Assembly: GCF_000003815.2 (NCBI RefSeq) | Contig: NC_049996.1 | Coordinates: forward strand, 3,023,545-3,083,544 | Origin: Branchiostoma floridae | Lineage: Eukaryota > Chordata > Leptocardii > Amphioxiformes > Branchiostomatidae | Length of the DNA: 60,000 nt | Direction: 5' to 3' | Shown here: positions 1 to 60,000 of the stretch, piece after piece | Position numbering within the stretch: the stretch's first letter is position 1 | Layout of the letters: each line of letters starts with the position of its first letter | The notes under the pieces: model-generated | Database searches by the model: none | Seen by the model: the letters and a program-made list of their open reading frames with translations, nothing else | Told to the model about the DNA's origin: nothing | Position numbers and translations under genes: made by a program

Positions 1-960
1 TCACGCACATTTAAATACCTAAAGCCATCAAAACTGCTAGCCTTTCATGTAGTAGATCTTTCAAATTTCCCATCTACCATGTCGTTTGAAGAGTATCAGG
101 AATTCCAGCATTCGCAGCTTCCGTCGCCCCTCCTGCTCTGAGGGAACGTAAACCAAAACATGAAACGTCCTGTACCACAGTCTTCCACAAATCTACCCTC
201 CCTGGCTCTAGTGTGGTTCCAACCATTCTTGCATTTACAGAGACCTCTGAAATTATAAAAATCATAAATCAAGTCAACTTCACCTAGTATAGTCTGCAGT
301 ACTAAATGTTCTCAGGAACAGGACACGTTGCTTTGTTTAATCTTGTTATCCTATCTCCATTGTTCAGTCTTGCTAGACTAAAAAGTTGTTACATAATATC
401 TGAAAAGGTGCGTAATATCTTGACAATCTTGGATGTCTCGCTATATCTGAAAAACCATGCATAACAGATCAATATCAAAGTTAATATGCGAATTGTATTC
501 AAGTCTTCCTTGTCTCCATGCAAGGTCATCAACTTATTCAGGAGTTCTGCTGTGATTACTTCTTTCTTCACCTTCTTTCCTAGTAAACGTTTGGCTGCTC
601 CTAAAACATTTCAAACAACTTAAATGTCAGTGAAGGATTCTAAGCCTGCTTGTACATGCGCCCATCGAATTCCGTAGAAAGCCTTTTCTACTGCTGCTAG
701 GTATGAAGTTTCTTGCATCACCTCCAACAAGTACAATGCAACATACAAAGAGTGTGGAAACACAAGTACTTCTGAAAATTTCTTTGCAAAAGTTCTCCAC
801 CTACTAAATGCAAGACTAAGTTGGTCAACAGTTCCAGGTGCTCTATCTGACATCACCACAGAGGCACAGACGTCACTTTGTCTGCCAGCGACTACAAGTG
901 CGGATGTTCTACATTCTACAATTCTTTCCAAAATCCTTCTTTCAGCACATCTGAAAAAGA
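1..960 (-). pseudogene. DIRS tyrosine recombinase, broken
   Basis: The minus-strand segment 931-620 matches the core-binding region of DIRS recombinases (a short RWRTFAKKF-type helix, then VALYLLEVM and GIRWAHVQAGL). Segment 571-389 is the start of the catalytic domain (ITAELLNKLMTLHG ... LNTIRILTL). Segment 265-74 holds the box around FGLRSLRAGGATEAANAGIPD, where the family normally has His before SLRAGG but Arg is seen. Just after GIPD one extra base shifts the frame; the next frame gives LFKRHGRW, the expected following box. The end lies beyond the window edge. The assignment rests on these motifs and their order. Confidence 0.85.
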
Positions 961-1140
961 ATAAAACAATATCTTAAATGTATATCAAACTGATATTTCT
1001 TTTTCACTTCATTTCATCTATTTACATGTTGAAAACATCATGGCATTAAATATATCTACCATTTACTTTCACTTGCCAACCTTTTCAACCAACTGTGAGA
1101 TCCTTCTTCTCACAATATAGTCAAGAGACTTCAATGTAAC

Positions 1141-1616
1141 GTCTCCCCACCATTGCCTATCAACTCAGGCTGGTACGCGTGGCCATGTGCCTTCAATATT
1201 ACACTTTCCCACCATTGCCTATCAACTCAGGCTAGTAACGTGTTCAAATGCCTTAATACTACTTCTTCCCACCATTGCCTATCAATTCAGGCTGGTAACG
1301 TGGCCAAGTGCCTTCATTGTTACCTTTCCTACCATTGCCTATCAACTCAGGCTGGTAACGTGGCCAAGTGCCTTCAATGTTACCTTTCCTACCATTGCCT
1401 ATCAACTCAGGCTGGTAACTTGGCCAAGTGCCTTCAATGTTACCTTTCCTACCATTGCCTATCAATTCAGGCTGGTAACGTGGCCAAGTGCCTTCAATGT
1501 TACTCTTTCCTACCATTGCCTATCAATTCAGGCTGGTAATATGGCCAAGTGCCTTCAATGTTACTTCTTCCCACCATTGCCTATCAATTCAGGCTGGTAA
1601 CGTGGCCAAGTGCCGC
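1141..1616. repeat. 60-61 bp minisatellite, about 8 copies
   Basis: The start ACCATTGCCTATCAA recurs near 1150, 1211, 1271, 1331, 1391, 1451, 1512 and 1573, giving a 60-61 bp period. The middle four units are almost identical and the outer units have drifted. It lies between the RNase H and recombinase parts of the DIRS element. Open frames in both directions here only reflect a repeat length divisible or nearly divisible by three. Confidence 0.95.
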
Positions 1617-2290
1617 AAAAAACAATTTCATAGCAAACATGCCTTCCTGTAATCATTCCAGGCCAAAACCTTCAAATTGAAATATTTTGTGTGGAAAATT
1701 TCTTCCATCTCTGTGGCCAAGCGCCCACAAATAATCAGTCAAAAAGACTTCAATATTGTTTTCTTACAATCACAGACTGAATTATCTACTCACATACGTC
1801 AAGTGCCTATTTATCCATACTTTCATACATAACATGCAATATATGCAGTACAAGAATGCACTCAGTCAATCTCTTGCTGATGAACAAAAAACGCTATATT
1901 GCTAATCCAATCTTCAAGTTTTACTTTTGTGGCATATTCCTGCCTCTGACGTACACCTTTTGGCAATTGGTTTCTCAAACACGTTGACAAAGGATATACG
2001 CAACGCCAAAATTCTAAACGGCACTGCCTATTCTCCAAACCAAGTGTTTTTGCTCACACCATTAATAAATGGTTTAATTACAGGCAAGTCTATCCAGATA
2101 ATAACAATTTGTTCAAAATGTATCCCATCATGACACTGTATTGGCTAAATTGCAGCTGACCTCCAGAGGGGTACAATCAAAGTCCCCGTAGTTTTACAAT
2201 CTCTGAGATGTTTCAGTACTCCAGGCAACAGCTTCACAGGAGGATTCAATCAATTATTCATTTTGCACCAAACAATTGGAAAAGCATCAA
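1617..2290. other. Unresolved interior of the DIRS element
   Basis: AT-rich sequence between the minisatellite and the RNase H end. No conserved motif was recognised on either strand. By position it should be the spacer or the decayed region between polymerase and recombinase. Confidence 0.4.
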
Positions 2291-3870
2291 CTCCGTATGT
2301 ACCTGAGCACCAGGTCCTAGAATTGAACGTCTTTACCTTTGTATTTAAATGATTGGCAAATCTATCTATATCAAGAGGACTCCATTTCCTTTCCAAACAT
2401 TGAAACAAACTATTTTGTAACACATAATCATCACGATAAATAACTTACTCAACTGATCAGCTTTCTCATTTCTACTTCTACGGATCCAGTCTATTTCTAT
2501 TGTAATGGAATACAGTGCACAAATATCAAATATCTTCAAAACGATATCCTGCAGTTCTCTTTAACACTTCCAGTGTTTACTATATACAGTGCAGTTTAAC
2601 TATCACAACACCATTACACGGTTTGCCCAACTAATTATTCCTTAATTGAATGCAGTACAGTAAAAATAGCCTACAGCTCTCTCCATATGGAGCTTTGCTG
2701 GCTTTCTTTGTGTGTCCAAAATCCCTGAACACATTGTTGTTCACATTCAAAAACAAAACCTCCATATCCAATACTAGAGGCATCTAATTGCATTGTCTTG
2801 CCATAATAACCACTACTATTTATGTCATTCAGTTCAAGTTAACGTTCATTCCAAAAACTTGACACAGACATTGCTCTGTCATCAAACTTGACAACACTGT
2901 TCTAACTCTGTCTGGATTCAATAACAAATTAACATCACCAACACAAATAGTCATGGAATAATCTGCCCTACTATAGAGGCCAACTTCCGTACAGGTACCA
3001 CAACATTACCCTTGTTTATCTCGATACAGACTTCTTTCAAACAGCCTTTGAGTTTACAAATTCTTCTCTCAGTTGCCTGCAAAATATATCTAATTAGATC
3101 AATTATTGTTCCAAGCCAAACCATGACTTTCCGAGGCTTCCAAACACATTTTGTAGGCTAGGTAGCCAATCAAAGCAGAGTAGATTTGTACATACTTACA
3201 ATTTGTACTTACTTTTTATTAGAATTACACATCTCATGATTTCTTGATTTTCCTAATCCATAATCTAAATACACAAACACGTTTTTCCTTCACTCCGCCA
3301 TTTCTTTAATAATGGCTTCAACAATTTTGTGAACAGATAACGGGCGCTCAACACCCCAAATGTCAATACACAGAAAAAGAAATTATCTTATATCCTGCAA
3401 AATACCAACTAAAACCTAAAATTTTCTGTGCTGTGGAAAGATATCAATGTGGTGATATCCAGACTTCAAGTCAAAAGAAAACATATTCAATCTTTTGCAG
3501 CACTTGCGATACTAGTCTCAAATCGTCACATTTAAATGTTCATTTGTAAACAAAATAGTTCACATATCTCAAATCTAGAATAAGTGTTTTCTTTCCATTA
3601 GGCTGAATCGAAACCGATAAGGGATTACCAACATACGGTACATCAGAAACTTCTTCAATACAGCCTAACTAACAATTCAAATATAGCAATTTCAACAAAC
3701 TCAGCATTCTTCTTAGCGCTGCATTGCTATCTTAAACAGCAGTAGCAGGTATATCTTCCAAAGGTATCTTATAACCTTCCTTTATCACATCTAATACCAA
3801 TTCAGGAGCACCAATTTCATACCACTCATTCAAACATCTTCTTAGACGGTTCCTAACTGTCACTTTTTAT
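2290..3870 (-). pseudogene. DIRS reverse transcriptase/RNase H, broken
   Basis: Minus-strand translation gives, in order: a palm entry with VLDVIKEGYKIPLEDIP (about 3730-3865); GCIEEVSDVPYVGNPLSVSI then GKKTLILDLRYVNYFVYK and a stop (about 3545-3665); FDLKSGYHHIDIFPQHRK (about 3421-3477), the DIRS signature of the RT fingers/palm; the RNase H start DASSIGYGGFVFE (near 2740-2790); WIRRSRNEKADQLS (near 2450-2500); and WSPLDIDRFANHLNT ... FNSRTW (near 2310-2390), the DIRS RNase H tail. Frameshifts and stops separate the blocks, so no functional polymerase is encoded. Confidence 0.85.
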
Positions 3871-4009
3871 TGACCCTCATACTCAAAATCTTTCAATAAC
3901 ATGAATTCTTCATGCGAAATTGCTCCAAGTACGTCGTTGAAATTACCATTTTCGAAAACTGAGGAATCTTGTCAAGTATCTAAATGTTCTGGCACAATAA
4001 AGTTACGGC

Positions 4010-4477
4010 ATTTCAAGACAATTCTACATCACTATTAACTTTACAGTTTCTTCCCCGTTGAAACTTAGGACAAATGAGTCGCCAATGACCCTCTTCCCAG
4101 TAGGTAAAACAGTTACCTGGTTTAATTGAATTATCTCGGAAGTTTGACTTCACACTAACTGATTATTAATGTTTTGAGGCTTCCAGAAAGGACGATATTT
4201 TCGGCTTTTCATCTCTCTTTCTTCTTGTTGTTAGCTCTGTATTCTGCTTTAGCGATACGCTTTCATCATCTGTATCATCTGCAAGATCATTTTTTATGTA
4301 TTCTTGGACCATAGACCACCCATTTTGTGATTTCTCAGCCAAGAGAACCAATTTTTGTCGATAAGCAATCAACTCCTCACCTTTATGTAACTCGTCCGCC
4401 GCTTTATTCACTATTCCTGCGACCAGCAGCTTCTTAGCTTCCGTCAGATTCTCCTCCAGGGTCTGGGTGAACTCCAA
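4010..4477 (-). pseudogene. DIRS gag-like ORF with damaged zinc knuckle
   Basis: An open stretch of 103 codons on the minus strand (4477-4166) is charged and helical (MEFTQTLEENLTEAKKLLV; later TTRRKRDEKPK), as in DIRS gag proteins. After a stop, the sequence near 4030-4110 reads CFTYWEEGHWRLICP. This resembles a zinc knuckle (C-x2-C-x4-H-x4-C), but the second Cys has become Tyr. It sits upstream of the reverse transcriptase on the same strand, the expected place. The call rests on order and the knuckle, not on strong similarity. Confidence 0.6.
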
Positions 4478-5039
4478 GTTCTCCTATTCTGCCATCCTGA
4501 ACGCGTCTGATACAGCCACTTGCCGACAAAAAGAAGACACGGCAGTAGCTGTAGCAGTGGCGACCTCGAATGACTATCTCAGCTTGTCACTTCCTCTTAT
4601 CCATTGTCTGCACTCGCACACCTGGATGCCACTCCCTCGTTAGTCTTCACCTGTGTACAACACTTCACCTGCATAACATAACTGTGTTACTGCAGAAACG
4701 CAATTTCACGCTAATGACTACGTCAAACGCTAGAAATTGTGATTTTGTAACAAATGTTAGATAAGAAATTTCAACGTAAAACTTCCGACACCTTCTTAGA
4801 CGTACTGTCAGAAGGCTTTGCAGGAAATTAAGTTATTGGGCATATCAGTACCAGGTTGCCAACATTCTATAGCCTACCAAATTTCTCTAGCACTTTATTT
4901 GTCCAATTTGTACTGTGTTTTTCAATAGTGCAAGGATTCTGAACGGGGATAATATTAACAGATTTAGGCTGGGTTATAAATCAAGTAGCGACTTATGGAC
5001 AGGGCTATTAACTGCAACTCGTTTTTTACATTCACATAG

Positions 5040-55947
<50,908 letters not shown>

Positions 55948-56141
55948 GGCGTTACGACTAATTGATTGATTTATTTATTGATTGATTTTAAAATTTGACT
56001 ACATTTTTATATGATGTAACGATAGTGAATCCGACAATGGTGTCAATAAGACATACTGCGCTAAGTAAAAACTTTTAGCTGTTGATAGAAAGAAGTTTAT
56101 AGGAAATGACAGGGTTTTTCTACTCAAGTGCCAAAGTCCAC

Positions 56142-56147
56142 AATAAA
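56142..56147 (+). terminator. Candidate poly(A) signal for cassette B
   Basis: AATAAA 195 bp after the stop of cassette B. Another AATAAA lies at 57219-57224. Confidence 0.5.
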
Positions 56148-56543
56148 CTTCTTGTCATCTTAACGAAGACTATTTATTTACAAATAGCATCCATTTTTGT
56201 CTTTGAAAACATGATATTCGATTGGAATAGCAGTCCACGAAGTTTGGATAAAATATGTAGTACTACTAGTGTTATCTAAGCCAATGCATGGCTCTTGTTA
56301 TCTATGTCCTTTGTACTGTTTTTAACCGGTTCATTCAATGAAAATCCATTTAACCACTTAATACGCCTAGGCCTGTTGATGCAAGATCGATTAGCTGAAA
56401 ATGGTGAACACTGGTTTTAAAGGCTTTCAAATTGAAAACAGGAAGGAAACAGTTGTCATCAAAAGAGTTCCATGCTTTGGAAAGAAGTTGTTGCTGTAGA
56501 AGGACTTTGAGAGTGAATTGAACAGTACAACGATGTCATCTTC

Positions 56544-56799
56544 CTACGCAGGGACATCCAACAGCCAAACCGCCTGTCTGGATGTACCCTGCTCTTTCAA
56601 CCTCCACCCTTAGTTCCTGACTGCCCTGCTTATAAATATTAATGAGCTTACCCTTATATATGCGAGACTCCTTTTGAAAACTGAAAAGCCTATTCTCTGG
56701 CTGACAGCTGGTTTGGGGGGACGTCCACGCTAAGAGTGACGGTTGAAAGAGCAGGGCACATCCAGACGGGCGGTTTGGCTGTTGGATGTCCCTGCGTAG
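56544..56799. mobile_element. Fold-back element with arms of about 60 bp
   Basis: CTACGCAGGGACATCCAACA opens the left arm and GTTGGATGTCCCTGCGTAG closes the right. GCCAAACCGCC...CTGGATGT and CCAGACGGGCGGTTTGGC continue the match, then CCCTGCTCTTTCAACC and GGTTGAAAGAGCAGGG. The arms are almost perfect, so the insertion is young. Confidence 0.9.
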
Positions 56800-57243
56800 T
56801 TTAACGGTGAAAGTCTGTCAATGGAGGGACAGATAGTGTGAGATCATCAGAGCAATGGCCAAGAGGGCAACGATTTGACAAAGAGACAGTAAGAAAAGGT
56901 TTCGCCTATGAGATTTTGTTATTAAGTCATTCACCAATCGGATGAAGCTATTCATGAATATTAGCTGCATTTCTCACTGAGTCCTGGGAGTAAATTCAAA
57001 CTCTGTTCAACCGCATTTAGGAATGCATATATATGCAAGACCAGACCACTCATACATAACTGTACTGTTACCGATAATATTTTGTTGTTCTGTATGTAGC
57101 CTCATCGTACTATTGTCTATTTTGCTGTTAGTTGTTATTGGTTGCCATGCATTGTACCTTGCGCGATTGTTGAGCAATAAAAATGCTTTTATTCATAATT
57201 ATGCATTTGTTACAAAGCAATAAATATTGCCATGAAGATGCAA

Positions 57244-57395
57244 AAAGTTAAGCAAAAGCGTTCTTGTCTTTTACATGTTAAGATAGTTCATCTTTATCTG
57301 TAAAAGCTAAAAACGTTTAAAAAATAAATAGGTATTGAGGAATATCAAGTCGACGGACGGTGGATTCAAACTACAATATTTGAAAATGTATGTAT
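57244..57395. mobile_element. Fold-back element F1, half copy
   Basis: Carries GGAATATCAAGTCGACGGAC, GGTGGATTCAAACTACAATA and an outer CTTTATCTGTAAAAGC, matching the left half of 16167-16422. The right half is missing; a GA repeat (57400-57429) stands instead. Confidence 0.7.
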
Positions 57396-57399
57396 GACT

Positions 57400-57429
57400 G
57401 AGAGAGAAAGAGAGAGAGAGAGAGAGAGA
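57400..57429. repeat. (GA)n microsatellite
   Basis: About 30 bp of GAGA directly after the half copy of F1. Confidence 0.95.
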
Positions 57430-58012
57430 TCGACCCTATGTTTTAGGACCATAGCCGGTACAACAGAGATGCCATGAGATTGTCGCTAAATATATATAAA
57501 TCAAACATCTTGCACCAAGCTCTGTTTAAGGGGTAAAGAAGGAAGTTATTGATTACAGGACAGTCAATTGTGTTTTAGACCGGCAATCGGTTCTACCATG
57601 CGGTGTGATTTAATCTGGGTAACCAGGATATAGAAATGACCCTTTGAATTGACCCCAGGTGAGTCAGGTCAAAGTTTAACGCTTGCTGTATTACGCCCTG
57701 ATAATCCAAATCATACTGCACAATATAACTGACAGACGATCTAAAATGCTATTGACCTTCCTTTACTCACTTCTTTGCCACAAAGGGAGGGTGCGACGCA
57801 ATAACATTGGTCTGTGCGATTGTAAACGCTCATGTGGGGTGTTATAACCGCGTAAATAAACAATTTAGCTAAGTACATTGGTTGCAGCATTTCAGGTAGT
57901 CATGTGCATGATTTTACTTTATGCTTTTAACCTTCGGTACAGAGTTATTCATTTATAGTTTGACGATTTCTTCACTACGTTATCGTGGTCTCCCTCTATT
58001 CATCGCCGTAAC
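57430..58012. other. Intergenic stretch without recognised features
   Basis: Mixed-composition sequence without a convincing ORF, exon or repeat on either strand. Confidence 0.5.
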
Positions 58013-58888
58013 GTATACAGTCAAACCTGTATTAGCGGCCACCTTTGCATTCCGGCCACCTGCCCATAGTGGCCACTTTTTGTCGGTCCCTTGGATTCGT
58101 AATGATTCAGAAATAGGCTTAGCGGCCACCTGTCCAACGCGGCCACGGCCACACGATTTCCGGTCCCGCAGGTACAAAAACACTGCCGATTACGGCCACG
58201 CGGACCGCTGAACTATGTTTCGGCACGCGTTCGGCCGTATACAGCGGCCGTATCGTCACCCTACGCTGGATTTAAAACCTCTTTGACGTATTTTTAAAAA
58301 AAAACTTCGTAAACTGGCGCTACCCATACCCACTGACAAACGAGGTCATATAAGGTCAATAGACGACACCAGTATTACGGAGGTAAATTGTGTTAAAGTT
58401 ACGTTCTATATAATACACTATCGCTTAGGTTAATTTACATCACAAAAACTTTCTAAATAAATTGTTACAAAGACAAAATGATATGAACTTCAGATTATGG
58501 TGGATTCTATTCTTACATTTATTAAGAGATAAGTCTAAAATGACGAGACTTTTCTTGTGAGTACCACATTAGCATAATGGGCCAATCTGACGTGTGAACG
58601 CGAGCGGGAACACATGGACGGCGAAGTATCAAAGGATACAAGACGAAAGATCAAAGAAATATGACGATACCGGTCTCTGTAGAACATTGAACTACATAGA
58701 ACATAGAACTTTGCACTACATGTACAGTACTGTATTATGTGTATAAAGATCAGTGGGTACTAGAAACATGTGTAACTTATTGCTTGTGGTCAATTCATTA
58801 GCATATTCTCTAAAGTGGCCACCTCTCTATAGTGGCCAATTTTGACCAGTCCCTTGAGTGGCCGCTATAGACAGGATTGACTGTATAC
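58013..58888. mobile_element. 876-bp element with inverted ends (GTATACAGTCAA)
   Basis: The left end GTATACAGTCAAACCTGTAT continues into AGCGGCCACC; the right end has GTGGCCGCTATAGACAGG and then ATTGACTGTATAC. GGCCAC words repeat in both halves (TAGTGGCCACTTTT on the left, TATAGTGGCCAATTTTGAC on the right). No transposase is encoded, so it is a non-autonomous DNA transposon or MITE of unknown superfamily. Confidence 0.85.
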
Positions 58889-60000
58889 AGAACCACCCCC
58901 AAATACCAGCACAATACAAATTCTAACCGCTGCATTTTGTATATAAACAGCCTAGGGGCACTTTTAGACTGTGTGCGGAACCCGCCGCTACTGCAGCTTT
59001 TATCAAACCCGTTAGATGTCTCACCTTACCTGAAGTGCAGACTTAGAGTGAAACGTTGTTTGTTGTCGGTTCTCTGTCCGCTTTCATCAAACGTGAGTAT
59101 TTTGTTAAGTTAGAATTATGGGACCAGTAGCTCGTTTTTATAAAGATTTCGAGCCCACAAGATGACAATATCGGGAGGACGAAGCACAAAGAAACGGTGG
59201 CATCTTCGATTGGGAGGGGGGGGGGGGCGGTTACACACCAACAGAGTGTTACACATCAAAATACTGGCCCAGTCGCCTAGGATAAAGATATGCTTCATAT
59301 AACGTTCAGAGAGGCCTGTTATCATTAGAAAACAATTCAGGAATACATCGAGGGTAAAAAAGGTGCCCTTTTGGTCTGTAAGTTGTGTCTGAAAACTTCT
59401 GCCATTCAGCTTATATTGCTGAATGTTGACAAGTTGTTGAGCGGTTTGTCTTAATTCTTATTCAAGAAAAGAGAAATTGAACTGGGAAAGAATCAAAAAC
59501 ACAAACCAAGTGTTGGGAGAAATTATTTTGGGCTGAAGTCATTGTGAGCACAGAAGCTAACGACACGACATTCTGAACGGTAGTGCCCCCAACATGTATA
59601 AACTACTGTAAATGCATGATAATTTGCGGCGGTTTATTAAATGTTTACTGTTTTTGTGTCCGCTTCACCACCAACACAAAACCACTGTGAAAAGTGTTAT
59701 TCTGTCTTTCCCCTGACTAAAACATTACCCCCTTGTATAAGTTGTACATGTACGTAATATACATAATGTAACGTTACAGTATTATGATGTTTTGGAGGCA
59801 ACTGTTACGGTGAAGACGCATAAATTCTTCCAAAGTACAAATTGAATATTAATAATAGACCCGACCTTTGGACATATTTAGTACACAGTATTACTTTTTT
59901 GAAACTAGAGTTCGGCGACCTCATACCTCCATGAAAATTTAGAGCTTTTGTGAATTTCATGCAACTGACTAACACATTAACATAACTTATGCGTGGTGTT
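58889..60000. other. Right flank: repeats, no gene seen
   Basis: Contains a G-run near 59213-59229 and a decayed relative of repeat F3 at 59603-59690 (TACTGTAAATGCATGATAAT, then GCGGCGGTTTATTAAATG). No exon or RNA gene was recognised. Confidence 0.5.

Larger units (their letters stand above)
1..4750 (-). mobile_element. Degenerate DIRS-type retrotransposon
   Basis: Read on the minus strand, the stretch carries the DIRS order: a gag-like ORF with a damaged zinc knuckle (about 4010-4477), reverse transcriptase and RNase H (about 2290-3870), and a tyrosine recombinase (1 to about 960). DIRS elements integrate through this recombinase rather than a DDE integrase. In-frame stops and frameshifts break all three parts, so this is a dead copy. 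It runs off the left edge, and its right edge is placed only roughly. It lies upstream of the first visible EGF exon and may sit in an upstream intron of that gene. Bases 4480-5039 show nothing else I can name. Confidence 0.85.

Noticed and set aside
1153-1600. Long ORFs in several frames, giving a repetitive protein
   Set aside because: They are translations of the 60-bp minisatellite inside the DIRS element, open in several frames and on both strands. No codon or splice evidence supports a gene.

Overview
The window is eukaryotic, from an invertebrate-deuterostome-like genome. A lancelet (Branchiostoma) is my best guess, because of the compact introns of 0.1-4 kb, the dense fold-back repeats, a DIRS retrotransposon and an EGF-rich domain-shuffled gene. 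A sea urchin or other invertebrate cannot be excluded by reading alone. Two runs of N (9673-10212 and 46310-46409) show that it is a draft scaffold.

Bases 1 to about 4750 are a decayed DIRS-type retrotransposon on the minus strand. Its order is gag-like ORF, reverse transcriptase/RNase H, tyrosine recombinase, and it contains a 60-bp minisatellite.

Bases 5040-55947 belong to one very large plus-strand gene whose 5' end lies left of the window. I count 61 consecutive exons that each encode exactly one EGF-like domain. All begin and end in phase 1. Sixty are 114 bp (38 codons) and one is 117 bp. In the entries, 'Glc' means the O-glucose site C1-x-S-x-P-C2, 'Fuc' the O-fucose site C2-x4-(S/T)-C3, 'N-gly' an N-x-T sequon ending on the O-fucose Thr, and 'Ca' the (D/N)-x-(D/N)-E-C calcium motif. 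By my count Glc is present in 60 of 61 domains, Fuc in 55 and N-gly in 38.

After EGF 61 the gene has two tandem 3' ends. Cassette A (52126-53012) is one exon. Cassette B (54310-54456 plus 55220-55947) is two exons. Both have a phase-1 acceptor fitting the EGF 61 donor. Each encodes a short two-Cys module, then about 240 residues that look like a concanavalin A-like (jelly-roll) lectin domain, then its own stop and a candidate poly(A) signal. They look like mutually exclusive C-termini of one extracellular protein. No transmembrane segment is seen.

The introns hold the rest: an internally deleted mariner element inside a minisatellite, several families of short fold-back (MITE-like) repeats, microsatellites, and unidentified minus-strand ORFs in the largest intron. 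From 55948 to the right edge I found no gene, only repeats, including an 876-bp element with inverted ends at 58013-58888.
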